Of a stretch of 64,000 bases of DNA, positions 7,800-16,510 are shown piece by piece; positions within the stretch are counted from its first letter, which is position 1; every line of letters begins with the position of its first letter. The translations under genes were made by a program, and so were the position numbers. This stretch comes from Flavobacterium sp. KACC 22761 (lineage in GTDB: Bacteria; Bacteroidota; Bacteroidia; Flavobacteriales; Flavobacteriaceae): NCBI RefSeq assembly GCF_034058155.1, contig NZ_CP139148.1, positions 2,790,001 through 2,854,000 on the forward strand. The letters are read 5' to 3'. The notes beneath the pieces were generated by a model. It saw only the letters and a program-made list of their open reading frames with translations. It made no database searches and had not been told where the DNA came from.

Positions 7800-10256
7800 T
7801 TAATTTTGTTCATTATTAAAAAATTGATCAAGAGCACTTAAGTCTAGAATGTTCACGCTTCGCGCTTTACTGCCTTCAAAAGGCCCAACAATTCCAGCAG
7901 CTTCCAATTGATCGATCAATCGTCCGGCTCTGTTGTAACCCAATTTTAATTTTCTTTGCAGTAATGAGGCAGAACCTTGCTGTGCATTGACAATAATCTC
8001 TGCAGCTTCTCTAAACAAGGAGTCTCTTTCGGAAATATCTATATCAAGATTGATGCCAGTTTCTTCTCCAATAAATTCTGGAAGCAGATATGCCGTGGCA
8101 TACGCTTTTTGTCCACCAATAAAATCCGTAATTTTTTCGACCTCGGGGGTATCAATAAATGCGCATTGAACACGAACAACATCATTTCCATTTGTGTATA
8201 ATAAATCGCCTCGTCCAATTAATTGATCTGCACCTTGAGTGTCCAAAATAGTTCTTGAGTCAATTTTTGAAGTTACTCTAAAGGCAATTCTGGCAGGGAA
8301 ATTGGCTTTAATTAAACCTGTAATTACGTTCACAGAAGGTCTTTGAGTAGCAATAATCAAGTGGATACCAATTGCACGCGCAAGTTGAGCCAAACGCGCA
8401 ATAGGGATTTCGACTTCTTTTCCTGCTGTCATAATTAAATCGGCAAACTCATCGACAACCAAAACGATGTAAGGTAAAAATCTATGGCCCGCTTCTGGAT
8501 TTAATTTTCTTGATCTGAATTTTTCGTTGTATTCTTTAATATTACGAACCATCGCATCTTTTAATAAAGAATAACGGTTGTCCATTTCAGTACAAAGCGA
8601 ATTTAAAGTATTTACAACTTTTGCGTTATCTGTAATAATAGCATCTTCCGTGTCAGGAAGTTTGGCTAAATAGTGTCTTTCAATTTTGTTGAAAAGAGTA
8701 AGCTCCACTTTTTTCGGGTCAACCAAAACAAATTTTACTTCCGCTGGATGTTTCTTGTATAAAAGTGAAGTCAAAACTGCATTCAATCCAACCGATTTTC
8801 CTTGTCCGGTAGCACCCGCCATCAATAAGTGAGGCATTTTGGCTAAATCGACAACAAAAGTTTCGTTTGAAATTGTTTTTCCTAAAGCGATTGGAAGTTC
8901 CATTTCGGCTTCTTGGAATTTCGCTGCTCCAATAACGCTTTTCATCGAAACCATAGTTGGATTTTTGTTTGGAACCTCGATACCAATTGTTCCTTTCCCA
9001 GGAATTGGCGCAATAATACGAATTCCTAAAGCCGAAAGTGACAAGGCAATATCATCTTCTAAACTCTTAATTTTAGAAATTCTGATTCCGGCTTCCGGTA
9101 CAATTTCATATAAAGTTACCGACGGACCAACGGTCGCTTTAATTTGAGCGATTTCAATTTTGTAGTTACGAAGTGTATCTACAATCTTGTTTTTATTTTC
9201 TTCTAGTTCTTCTTGATTGATCGTAATTCCTCCTGTCGAATATTCTTTTAATAAATCGATCGTTGGGAATTTATAATTGGAAAGATCCAAAGTTGGATCA
9301 AATAATCCAAAATCAGCAACTAGACGAGAAGCCAGATTTTCTTCAATAATATCTTCTTCCTCCGCTTTTTCGATAACAAATGCTTCGTCATGCGTTGGGA
9401 TAACTTGCGGAGTTGGAGGCGCAACAGGTTTTAAAACTGGACTTAGATCAATTTCAGATGAATGCGAAATGGTTGGTTTTAAAGCTTCTTTATTGATTTC
9501 GAATTGAGAATCAACTGTTTTTAGATGAATATGGTCTAATTCAGAATCTTCTTCCTCAATTGCAAATTCTTCTAAATTATAAGCGCTTTCAGGTTGTTGC
9601 GGTTGTTGTGGCTGAATTGGTTTTATCGATTCTAATTCGGAATTGAATTCCTTTTTGGTCGAATCAAAATACGATTGAATTTTTTCAGGTGATACTTTTA
9701 TTTTGAAAATCAAATAAACAATCAATCCGAAAAGCAAGGTCAGTAAAGTACCTGTTTTTCCGATATAATCCTGAAGGAAAAGATTTAGTTCATAGCCAAT
9801 AGTTCCTCCTAATTCTGGTGCCGACGTCGCGAAAAAACCAAAAAGAATAGAAACGACAATCAAGGCAAATAAATCCCAAAACCAAGTGTTTTTTAGCTTT
9901 TTGGTCGAAAGCTCCAATGCTAAAAATAATCCGGTTAAGAAAAATAGACGTACAAAAATGAAAGAGGCGATTCCGAAACCTCGATAAACAATAAGATCAG
10001 CAAGATAAGCTCCGAATTTTCCGAGCCAGTTTTGAACCATTTCGTCGCGATTTCCAAGACTGTCAACTGCGCTTTGGTCTGTTTGCCATTGTCCGTTAAC
10101 GTAAAATGAAATAAACGCTACCAATAATGCGATTGAAAAAAGTATCAAAAGGCATCCCAAAACAAACTTTTGTTGTTTGGATAGTTTCCAAGACCTTATG
10201 CTTTCACCTTTTGATTCGGTTTTTTTGTCTGCAGTTTCTTTTTTTGTTTTTGCCAT
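7800..10256 (-). CDS. ftsK: FtsK/SpoIIIE DNA translocase
   Basis: An 818-residue septal DNA pump. The N-terminus has four to five membrane segments (residues about 27-190), then an acidic, Pro/Gln-rich linker (about 200-320), the alpha and beta motor domains with Walker A GATGQGKS near residue 480 and Walker B IVLVVDEFADL near 600, and a C-terminal winged-helix gamma domain (LLQRKLKLGYNRAGRLIDQLE) that in other species reads KOPS-type polar sequences. It moves chromosome ends through the closing septum and activates XerCD recombination. The linker is much shorter than in E. coli FtsK. It lies 15 bp after dgkA and just before lolA. Confidence 0.95.
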   Translation of the reverse strand: MAKTKKETADKKTESKGESIRSWKLSKQQKFVLGCLLILFSIALLVAFISFYVNGQWQTDQSAVDSLGNRDEMVQNWLGKFGAYLADLIVYRGFGIASFIFVRLFFLTGLFLALELSTKKLKNTWFWDLFALIVVSILFGFFATSAPELGGTIGYELNLFLQDYIGKTGTLLTLLFGLIVYLIFKIKVSPEKIQSYFDSTKKEFNSELESIKPIQPQQPQQPESAYNLEEFAIEEEDSELDHIHLKTVDSQFEINKEALKPTISHSSEIDLSPVLKPVAPPTPQVIPTHDEAFVIEKAEEEDIIEENLASRLVADFGLFDPTLDLSNYKFPTIDLLKEYSTGGITINQEELEENKNKIVDTLRNYKIEIAQIKATVGPSVTLYEIVPEAGIRISKIKSLEDDIALSLSALGIRIIAPIPGKGTIGIEVPNKNPTMVSMKSVIGAAKFQEAEMELPIALGKTISNETFVVDLAKMPHLLMAGATGQGKSVGLNAVLTSLLYKKHPAEVKFVLVDPKKVELTLFNKIERHYLAKLPDTEDAIITDNAKVVNTLNSLCTEMDNRYSLLKDAMVRNIKEYNEKFRSRKLNPEAGHRFLPYIVLVVDEFADLIMTAGKEVEIPIARLAQLARAIGIHLIIATQRPSVNVITGLIKANFPARIAFRVTSKIDSRTILDTQGADQLIGRGDLLYTNGNDVVRVQCAFIDTPEVEKITDFIGGQKAYATAYLLPEFIGEETGINLDIDISERDSLFREAAEIIVNAQQGSASLLQRKLKLGYNRAGRLIDQLEAAGIVGPFEGSKARSVNILDLSALDQFFNNEQN

Positions 10257-10271
10257 TCTTGCGTTCCTTGC

Positions 10272-10646
10272 CTATATGAATTTTGGGATATAAATAATTA
10301 AGCCAATCGCTATTGCTGTCATTGCGGCAAAAAATACCGCTCCGGCAGCAATATCTTTAATAAATCCGATTCGTCTGCTATAATCCGGATGAATAAAATC
10401 AGCAATTTTTTCAACTGCTGTATTTAATCCTTCAATAGCTAAAACTAAACCAATGGCTAAGGTTTGACATAGCCATTCGGTTTGTGAAATATGAAAATAG
10501 AACCCAGCGATAGTCATGATAATTCCCAGAGAGAATTGAACCATAATGCTGTGTTCTGTCTTAATCAATTTTACAGCTCCGTTGAAAGCATAAGTCATGC
10601 TTTTTAACCGACCTGTAACAAATGTATTATCTTTTTGAAACTCCAT
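10272..10646 (-). CDS. dgkA: Diacylglycerol/undecaprenol kinase, DgkA family
   Basis: A 124-residue integral membrane kinase with three predicted helices. The family signature appears as AIEGLNTAVEKIAD near residues 70-83, including the conserved Glu and Asn of the active site. Gram-negative members phosphorylate diacylglycerol with ATP; Gram-positive homologues use undecaprenol, and the substrate cannot be read here. It sits between tpx (13 bp) and ftsK (15 bp) on the same strand, so it is probably cotranscribed. Confidence 0.88.
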   Translation of the reverse strand: MEFQKDNTFVTGRLKSMTYAFNGAVKLIKTEHSIMVQFSLGIIMTIAGFYFHISQTEWLCQTLAIGLVLAIEGLNTAVEKIADFIHPDYSRRIGFIKDIAAGAVFFAAMTAIAIGLIIYIPKFI

Positions 10647-10659
10647 TTATAGGAAAATA

Positions 10660-11157
10660 TTATAGTGCTGCTAGAGCGGCTTCGTAATTTGGTTCGTTTG
10701 CAATTTCTGCTACTTGTTCTGTGTGAAGAACTTTTCCGTCAGCATCAACCACAATAATTGCTCTTGAGTGTAAACCTGCTAATGGTCCGTCAACAATCTC
10801 TAATCCGTTTGCTTTACCAAAAGCACCAGTTTGAAAATCTGATAAGTTTACAACATTTTCTAAACCTTCAGCGCCACAGAAACGTTTTTGAGCGAAAGGC
10901 AAATCTCTAGAAATACATAAAACAGTAGTGTTTTCTAATCCGCTTGCACTTGCATTGAATTTTCTAACAGATGTTGCGCAAGTTCCGGTATCGACACTTG
11001 GGAAGATGTTTAAAACTAATTTTTTACCAGCGAAAGTGCTTAATGAAGCAACTGATAAATCGTTTTGTACTAATTTGAAGTCAGCTAGTTGCGATCCAAC
11101 CGCTGGCAATTCGCCTGATGTATGAACTGGATTTCCTCCTAATGTGATAGATGCCAT
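10660..11157 (-). CDS. tpx: Thiol peroxidase (atypical 2-Cys peroxiredoxin)
   Basis: A 165-residue protein matching Tpx along its length. The peroxidatic Cys60 lies in [15 protein letters not shown] and the resolving Cys94 in KRFCGAEG, the spacing expected for an intramolecular disulfide. It reduces hydrogen and alkyl peroxides using thioredoxin. A TAnnTTTG promoter element is seen upstream. The nearby thioredoxin and 2-Cys peroxiredoxin genes form a separate transcription unit on the same strand. Tpx would be first in the run tpx-dgkA-ftsK-lolA. Confidence 0.95.
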   Translation of the reverse strand: MASITLGGNPVHTSGELPAVGSQLADFKLVQNDLSVASLSTFAGKKLVLNIFPSVDTGTCATSVRKFNASASGLENTTVLCISRDLPFAQKRFCGAEGLENVVNLSDFQTGAFGKANGLEIVDGPLAGLHSRAIIVVDADGKVLHTEQVAEIANEPNYEAALAAL

Positions 11158-11183
11158 GATTTTTGTTTAAAATTAATGAGGCT

Positions 11184-11191
11184 CAAAAGTA
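11184..11191 (-). promoter_or_regulatory. Promoter -7 element upstream of tpx
   Basis: On the minus strand TACTTTTG matches TAnnTTTG, 26 bp before the tpx start codon. No strong -33 TTG is visible. Confidence 0.55.
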
Positions 11192-11306
11192 AGGATTAAT
11201 ATTTGAATCTAAAAGTATTTGTTAAGGGTTTAAGGAGAGATTAAGGATGGTCTTTGGATAGTCCCTGATTCCCGAATTTGTCGAATTATTTTAGATTTAT
11301 TATGCT

Positions 11307-11411
11307 TGTCAGGCTGAGCGGAGTCGAAGCCCGAGTACGTATTTGCGCAATATAAATAGTTAATCTTTGTAGAATTACTTTGCGTGGGCTTCGACTCCGC
11401 TCAGCCTGACA
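11307..11411. repeat. Long inverted repeat, CTGAGCGGAGTCGAAG family
   Basis: A perfect 26-bp inverted repeat (arms 11307-11332 and 11386-11411, core GGCTGAGCGGAGTCGAAG) encloses 53 bp. A relative with GAGCGAAGTCGAAG arms lies at 54779-54847. This is dispersed REP-like intergenic sequence. It fills most of the 380-bp gap between tpx and the next gene. Confidence 0.85.
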
Positions 11412-11460
11412 AAGATGGCGTCAACAGAGAGATTGAAAACTGCCACTGAGACTATGAACT

Positions 11461-11494
11461 AAAAAAAAGCGTCCCTAAATTAGAAACGCTTTCT
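11461..11494 (-). terminator. Terminator of the thioredoxin-side operon
   Basis: On the minus strand AAAGCGT pairs with ACGCTTT across a 13-base loop, followed by a run of T. It lies about 45 bp after the stop codon of the gene at 11537-11794. Confidence 0.6.
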
Positions 11495-11536
11495 CAGTCA
11501 TGTTTTTTTATTTTTTATTTGAAAAAGAGGCTCGAT

Positions 11537-11794
11537 TTATTTATCGATTGAACCCAAAACACGTTTCATAAACGTATTTAGAGCTTCTTTTTTGTCGGTT
11601 CCCTGAGCAACTAATTTTTGTACTTCAAGGGCGCCGTACATATTTGAAATCAATTCACCGATTACGTCTAATTCTTCGTCTTTAAGAGAAGGAATTTCCG
11701 TCATCGCTTCTAGAACTTCGATCGTTTCAATGATATAATCCTGATCGTTTTCTTCGATGAATTGCGTTAAATGCTTAATTACTGGTAATTTCAT
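11537..11794 (-). CDS. Small conserved acidic protein, probably DUF6952 family
   Basis: An 85-residue, mainly helical, acidic protein (PVIKHLTQFIEEN, ETIEVLEAMTEIPSL) without signal peptide or membrane segment. I believe it belongs to the uncharacterised flavobacterial family DUF6952, but this is from memory. It lies 66 bp downstream of a thioredoxin gene and in line with a peroxiredoxin gene, so a link to thiol redox control is a reasonable guess. No catalytic motif or cysteine is present. Confidence 0.6.
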   Translation of the reverse strand: MKLPVIKHLTQFIEENDQDYIIETIEVLEAMTEIPSLKDEELDVIGELISNMYGALEVQKLVAQGTDKKEALNTFMKRVLGSIDK

Positions 11795-11860
11795 AATTTT
11801 TTGTTTAAGCGTTAAATCGTTTTTTTGTTTAATCGATTAAACGAATAAACAAATAACCAA

Positions 11861-12169
11861 TTAAACAATAGCGTTTACTAAGTCAATTAATACTTCTTGT
11901 TTGTTAGTTTGCGTTTCGCCAACTAATTGTCCGTTTACGAAAGTTGCAAATGTTGGCAAGTTGCTCACATTAGCTAATTTTCTTGACTCAGGAGAATTTT
12001 CTGCATCAACCAAAACAAAAGTGATAGCTTCATTTTCTGTTGCTAATTTTTTGAATTTTGGTTTCATAATACGGCAATTTCCACACCATGAAGCTGAATA
12101 TTGTACTACTACTTTTTCGTTTTTAGCAACTAAATCTGCTAACGTATCTTCGTTTAAGTCGATTAACAT
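11861..12169 (-). CDS. Thioredoxin family protein
   Basis: A 102-residue single thioredoxin domain with the active site WCGNC at residues 28-32, differing from the usual WCGPC in the third position. The cis-proline is present in NLPTF. It is cytoplasmic, with no signal peptide. It probably reduces protein disulfides, and the peroxiredoxin upstream is an obvious partner. The Asn in place of Pro should change the redox potential; the consequence is not visible from sequence. Confidence 0.9.
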   Translation of the reverse strand: MLIDLNEDTLADLVAKNEKVVVQYSASWCGNCRIMKPKFKKLATENEAITFVLVDAENSPESRKLANVSNLPTFATFVNGQLVGETQTNKQEVLIDLVNAIV

Positions 12170-12181
12170 AAGTTTTATTTT

Positions 12182-12398
12182 TAAGACACTAAGTTGCTAA
12201 GGTTCTAAGATGCTAAGTTTGCTCTTGAACCTAAAAACTTTGTGTGGATTTATTTGATAGATTTTTAAGTCGTTGAGATTCTAAGATTTAAGTTTGATCT
12301 TAGAATCTCTTGACTTTTATTGTAGATTGTATTTAAGATTCATAAGTTAAGTTAAAAAAACTTAGCAACTTAGAACCTTAGTATCTTAGCGGCTTAAT
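12182..12398. repeat. CTAAGnnN repeat clusters facing each other
   Basis: CACTAAGTTGCTAAGGTTCT and following units (12187-12217) face CTTAGCAACTTAGAACCTTA (12361-12380). Units are short copies of CTAAG spaced by two or three bases. Similar tracts lie at about 34713-34746 and 35390-35408. No gene is seen in this 224-bp gap between thioredoxin and peroxiredoxin. Confidence 0.6.
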
Positions 12399-13032
12399 TA
12401 GCGCTTAAGTATTCAGCTGTACTGATTCTATCAGCAGACATTGCTTCTTTACCAGCTTCCCAGTTTGCTGGACAAACTTCACCTTTAGTTTGAATGTGAG
12501 TGTAAGCGTCAACCATTCTTAAGTATTCGTTTACGTTACGTCCTAATGGCATATCGTTTACGCTTTCGTGGAAGATTTTTCCAGTTTCGTCAATAAGGTA
12601 AGTAGCTCTGTAAGTTACGTTTGAACCTTCGATGATAACTGAATCTGTATCTTCGCTGTAGCTTGTAGATTCGATATCAAGAATACCTAATATGTTAGCT
12701 AAATTACGGTTTGTATCAGCTAAGATTGGGTAAGTAACACCTTCGATTCCACCATTGTTTTTTGGAGTATTTAACCAAGCAAAGTGAACCTCGTTTGTGT
12801 CGCAAGAAGCACCAATTACGATAGTATTTCTTTTTTCGAATTCTGGTAATGCAGCTTGAAAGGCGTGTAATTCAGTTGGACATACAAAAGTAAAATCTTT
12901 TGGGTACCAAAATAAAAGTACTTTTTTATTGTTGTTTACTGCTTCTTCAAAAATGTTGATTTTTAAATTGTCACCCATTTCTGAGATAGCATCTACTGCA
13001 ATACTTGGGAATTTTTTTCCTACTAAAGACAT
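12394..13032 (-). CDS. 2-Cys peroxiredoxin (AhpC/Prx1 type)
   Basis: A 212-residue peroxiredoxin. Peroxidatic Cys51 lies in DFTFVCPTE, and resolving Cys187 in GEVCPANW, as in typical 2-Cys enzymes. The C-terminus after the resolving Cys is long (SADRISTAEYLSAN). It reduces H2O2 and organic peroxides, with electrons probably from the thioredoxin encoded next. A promoter with both elements lies upstream, so the gene has its own start of transcription. No AhpF gene is adjacent. Confidence 0.93.
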   Translation of the reverse strand: MSLVGKKFPSIAVDAISEMGDNLKINIFEEAVNNNKKVLLFWYPKDFTFVCPTELHAFQAALPEFEKRNTIVIGASCDTNEVHFAWLNTPKNNGGIEGVTYPILADTNRNLANILGILDIESTSYSEDTDSVIIEGSNVTYRATYLIDETGKIFHESVNDMPLGRNVNEYLRMVDAYTHIQTKGEVCPANWEAGKEAMSADRISTAEYLSAN

Positions 13033-13065
13033 AATATTCGTTTTACGTTAAAAATTTATTTGGTG

Positions 13066-13097
13066 CAAAAGTAGGGCATAAGTAGAGCTACATACAA
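13066..13097 (-). promoter_or_regulatory. Promoter of the 2-Cys peroxiredoxin
   Basis: On the minus strand TTG (13095-13097) is followed after 21 bp by TACTTTTG (13066-13073), fitting the TTG/TAnnTTTG promoter. The start codon is 33 bp downstream. Confidence 0.6.
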
Positions 13098-13155
13098 TAA
13101 GATGTGATTATAAAAATTTATAAGTTGATAAATTTTGACTATTTAAGGTTTTAAC

Positions 13156-14769
13156 TTATTGGATATCAATATTTACTGGAAGAATTCCGTTTGAAGAAAT
13201 TTTATCTAAAAATTGAATTCCTGCAGTTTTCTGAAATTCCTCAAAATCCTGATACGCCTGAATTAATCCTGAAGCCTTTTTAAGATTCGGAATTATTGGT
13301 AAAACGTATGGATTTCCGAAAACATAAACAATACATTTTTTGGATTGAAGTAAATCAGAAAGTAAGTCTAAAACTTCATTGTCAATTTCGAAATTGTTCA
13401 TTGGCTTTGCCTTTGGAACAAATAATGAAATGATAATAGTTTCAAAATTTTCTAATTCTTTTTTGACGGATGAAATATTCGAAACATCTAAGTTTTCAAA
13501 AGCAAATTCCGGAGAAGTCAATTTTGAATTTAAAGTTTTAAAGAAAGGGTTTTCGGTATTTTTATATAAACTCAGTTTAGCAAGTTTGTTGTTTTTTTGC
13601 GCTTCAAAAGCCAATTCTGCACTCGAATTATCAATGATTTTAGTAATTGAATTTTGAGCAACTTCCAGATTTAATTCTGATGTTTTTTTGAAATCTAATT
13701 CGCCCGAAGCAGAAGTGTTTCCAGAAAGAATCCCCGCTTTTTCTTTCGCTTTCATGATTCGGTTAAAGCTTTCTTCGATGCGTTCTGGTGATGCATTTTT
13801 TAGAATTTCTTTAATTCCCTCTGGAACATTTTCAGCGAAGCACAAAACATCGTTCCCAGCGTTGAAAGCTTCCCATTCTAAATGCCCCTTGGTTTCATAA
13901 AGTTTAGAAACGCTGTGCATGTTTAAAGCATCAGAAATCACTAAACCGTCGTAACCTAATTTATCTCGTAAAAGATCTTGAATTACCGCTTTTGATAATG
14001 TTGCCGAAGTATCTTTTCCGTTATTTAGACTCGGAACAGCCAAATGCCCAATCATAATTGAATCGACATTATTTTCGATTCCTTTAATGAATGGATATAA
14101 TTCGTTTTCCAATAATTCTTCTAAAGTTTCTTTTAAAACAGGCAATCCTAAATGCGAATCGACATTGGTATTTCCGTGTCCAGGAAAGTGTTTCAAACAT
14201 CCTAAAACACCAACTTCCGACATTCCTTTTAAATATTCGACAGCAAAATCGGCTACTTTTTCTTTGTTTTCACCAAATGAACGATACCCAATAACTGGAT
14301 TATTAGGATTATTGTTGATATCCGCCAAAGGCGATAAATTATACTGAATTCCGGCTGCTTTTAAATCCAATCCGATTTGTTTTCCAACTTCATAAACCAA
14401 ACTTGATTTATTTTCTGGCAAAGCACCAAGTGTGATTGCGTACGGATATTGCGGTGTTTTTTCAATTCGCATTGCCAATCCCCATTCTGCATCAATACTG
14501 ATTAAAAGTGGAGTAGAAGCGGCTTTTTGATAACGAACAATTAAAGCTTTGATTTTTTCGTAACTGTCGTCATTAAAAACAACTTTTTTCTTGCTTTCAT
14601 AATTGGTTGCAGCGCTCGCACGGCTGTGAAAAAAGGTCAGTCCGCCAATATTGTGTTCTTTAATAAGGCGCTCCGTTTCTTGAATGTTTTCCTCGGTATC
14701 GTTGATGAATACTGCTGGAAAGAAAAATTGCCCTATTTTTTGTCGTAATGCTTCTGCTGTAATTTTCAT
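13156..14769 (-). CDS. Glycoside hydrolase family 3, NagZ-like beta-N-acetylhexosaminidase
   Basis: A 537-residue cytoplasmic GH3 enzyme. The N-terminal barrel carries KHFPGHGNTNVDSHLGLP (the NagZ-type His/Asp catalytic loop) near residue 195 and VISDALNM with the nucleophile Asp near 280. About 190 C-terminal residues form an extra domain, as in two-domain NagZ relatives. NagZ removes GlcNAc from anhydro-muropeptides. I start at ATG 14769, 3 bp after the GNAT gene stop; the longer frame from 14793 would overlap that gene. No signal peptide is present. The AmpG-like and AnmK genes upstream strongly support a peptidoglycan-recycling role. Confidence 0.87.
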   Translation of the reverse strand: MKITAEALRQKIGQFFFPAVFINDTEENIQETERLIKEHNIGGLTFFHSRASAATNYESKKKVVFNDDSYEKIKALIVRYQKAASTPLLISIDAEWGLAMRIEKTPQYPYAITLGALPENKSSLVYEVGKQIGLDLKAAGIQYNLSPLADINNNPNNPVIGYRSFGENKEKVADFAVEYLKGMSEVGVLGCLKHFPGHGNTNVDSHLGLPVLKETLEELLENELYPFIKGIENNVDSIMIGHLAVPSLNNGKDTSATLSKAVIQDLLRDKLGYDGLVISDALNMHSVSKLYETKGHLEWEAFNAGNDVLCFAENVPEGIKEILKNASPERIEESFNRIMKAKEKAGILSGNTSASGELDFKKTSELNLEVAQNSITKIIDNSSAELAFEAQKNNKLAKLSLYKNTENPFFKTLNSKLTSPEFAFENLDVSNISSVKKELENFETIIISLFVPKAKPMNNFEIDNEVLDLLSDLLQSKKCIVYVFGNPYVLPIIPNLKKASGLIQAYQDFEEFQKTAGIQFLDKISSNGILPVNIDIQ

Positions 14770-14771
14770 TA

Positions 14772-15221
14772 TTATAAAGTCTTTTTCATGCAAACACTAT
14801 TATCCATTTTTTCGTAAGGCGGATAATTGGGAATTATGGTATAATTTAATTTTTGATATAAGTTAATGGCTTCCGGCTGGTTTTTTCCGGTTTCCAAAAT
14901 AGTATAGGTATAACCAACTTCTTTGGCCCAGATTTCTAATTCGGCTAAAACTTTAGAAGCAATTCCTATATTGCGAAAATCAGGATGAACGTACATTCGT
15001 TTGATTTCGGTCTTGTCGCTTTCTTTTTCGCGAAAAGCGCCACAACCAACAGGAATGTCATTTTCGTAATAAACAATCGCATGTTTAATTTTATCAGTTT
15101 TATTAAACTGATTATAAAAAGCGTGATCGACTCCGTCTCTAATCGCTAAATCTTTGTCCAATAAAGCAACGAGATTTATAAAGTCGATATCGTCTGAATT
15201 GGTTCGTTTTAGGTTAATCAT
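14772..15221 (-). CDS. GNAT family N-acetyltransferase
   Basis: A 149-residue single-domain acetyltransferase. MYVHPDFRNIGIASKVLAEL is the acetyl-CoA binding motif A (R/Q-x-x-G-x-G/A form), and ETGKNQPEAINLYQKLNYT is the C-terminal motif. The start at 15221 avoids the 25-bp overlap with the upstream gene that the longest frame would give. The acceptor is unknown. Its place between a NagZ-like hydrolase and cell-wall recycling genes may be operon membership only. Confidence 0.8.
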   Translation of the reverse strand: MINLKRTNSDDIDFINLVALLDKDLAIRDGVDHAFYNQFNKTDKIKHAIVYYENDIPVGCGAFREKESDKTEIKRMYVHPDFRNIGIASKVLAELEIWAKEVGYTYTILETGKNQPEAINLYQKLNYTIIPNYPPYEKMDNSVCMKKTL

Positions 15222-15238
15222 ATCTTGACTTTTTTTGT

Positions 15239-16117
15239 TTAAGGAACATTTCCTGTAAACCAATCAAAACCTTCAATTTTTTTATATTCAACAGGTATTG
15301 AATTTAGTTTTTTTATGTGTCTTTTATTTTTGCTGTAAGCATTCTTTTTTGAAATAATTATTTTTCCAGTTTTTTTGCCATCTTTATCAATGTCGTAATA
15401 AACATATTCTAAAGTATCAACAGCTTCTCCTTTCCATTTATATTTATACATTTCAGTTTCGCCAGGATGTCCATATGTAACTCCTCTAATCATTTTCTCT
15501 TCCGGAGAGAAAGTCGGATTAATAAATTCAAAATCTTTTGAGAATTCCTTTCGATCGTTTCTCAGCAAGTAAACATTGCTAAATGCTTTTAAACAACATC
15601 CAGAAGAGCCATACCAATTAACAACAAAATCTTTCAATCCATCTCCATTAATGTCTCTAATTGTGTCATTTACATAGGTCATTGTCCACTCTTTATGAGA
15701 AAGAACTTTTTTGAATTTGTTACCTTCTTTTGAATATATATCAATATACACATTACCAGGACTTAACCTTCGAATAATAAGATGAGGACTGTTTTTTGTA
15801 AAAAAGTCATCTATATTTAATTCGACTTGAATATCATTTTCGTTGTCAAGCCTAACGTTGTATTTCTTTTCAAGCTTTTTTTGATTAACTTCCTTAATAA
15901 CAATTTTCAAAGCGTCAGATAAAACACCATCTAATTTTATGCTGTCTATTTTTTCCTGTTTTTCAATTTCAGCTCTTTTCTCTAAACGTTCTTTTTCTCT
16001 TTGCTCATAAGTTTTTACAACAGGCTGTTTTTTATTCAACGGTTTCTTTTCGTTAGTTTGTCCACAAGATAGCAGTAACATCATAATAAATTTTGTTATG
16101 TAAATCTTTGTTTTCAT
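15239..16117 (-). CDS. Lipoprotein of unknown function with a DxNGDG loop
   Basis: A 292-residue protein with a lipoprotein signal peptide (hydrophobic stretch, then MLLLSC, with lipidated Cys18). A Lys/Glu-rich segment (residues about 25-60) resembles a coiled coil or periplasmic linker. DINGDGLKDFVVNW near residue 155 is a calcium-binding loop like those of FG-GAP/VCBS-type repeats. SSGCC follows closely. I do not recognise the family beyond this. It is on the same strand as the surrounding recycling genes, 30 bp from the TPR gene. Confidence 0.65.
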   Translation of the reverse strand: MKTKIYITKFIMMLLLSCGQTNEKKPLNKKQPVVKTYEQREKERLEKRAEIEKQEKIDSIKLDGVLSDALKIVIKEVNQKKLEKKYNVRLDNENDIQVELNIDDFFTKNSPHLIIRRLSPGNVYIDIYSKEGNKFKKVLSHKEWTMTYVNDTIRDINGDGLKDFVVNWYGSSGCCLKAFSNVYLLRNDRKEFSKDFEFINPTFSPEEKMIRGVTYGHPGETEMYKYKWKGEAVDTLEYVYYDIDKDGKKTGKIIISKKNAYSKNKRHIKKLNSIPVEYKKIEGFDWFTGNVP

Positions 16118-16147
16118 TCTTTTGCTAAAGATTTTTAAATTGTTGTT

Positions 16148-16489
16148 TTATTTCAATTTAGCTTTCTTTTGCTTCGCCAATTGTTTTTTTGTTTCAATAG
16201 CTTTTTCCAATCGGTTTTTGAAACGGAAAAGTTTTGGAAGTCCTTCCAATCTGTCTACAAGAGTAATTTCTTCGTAAACCAAAATGGCTTTTTCTAAAAC
16301 TCTGATTTCGTTTTCAAGATCAAGCTGGTTTTTGTAAATCGTAGCTAATCGATCGTAAGGATGATTTCCTTTAAAGGCTTCCTTGACATTTTCCTCATAC
16401 AATTCAATAGCTTTTTCAAGATTTCCGGTTTTTTCGAACTCAGCTCCTTTTAAGTTGCGTTCGGCCTGCAAGTTTTCATTAATTTCCAT
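16148..16489 (-). CDS. Small TPR-like protein
   Basis: A 113-residue, helical, charged protein. AEFEKTGNLEKAIELYEENV (residues about 16-35) is a good tetratricopeptide repeat and a second helix pair follows (YDRLATIYKNQLDLENEIRV). The C-terminus is Lys-rich (KQLAKQKKAKLK). No signal peptide. Probably a cytoplasmic protein-binding module; the partner is unknown. It lies 21 bp after the AmpG-like gene. Confidence 0.7.
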   Translation of the reverse strand: MEINENLQAERNLKGAEFEKTGNLEKAIELYEENVKEAFKGNHPYDRLATIYKNQLDLENEIRVLEKAILVYEEITLVDRLEGLPKLFRFKNRLEKAIETKKQLAKQKKAKLK

Positions 16490-16510
16490 AGGTAAAAGTT
16501 TGATTTGGGG

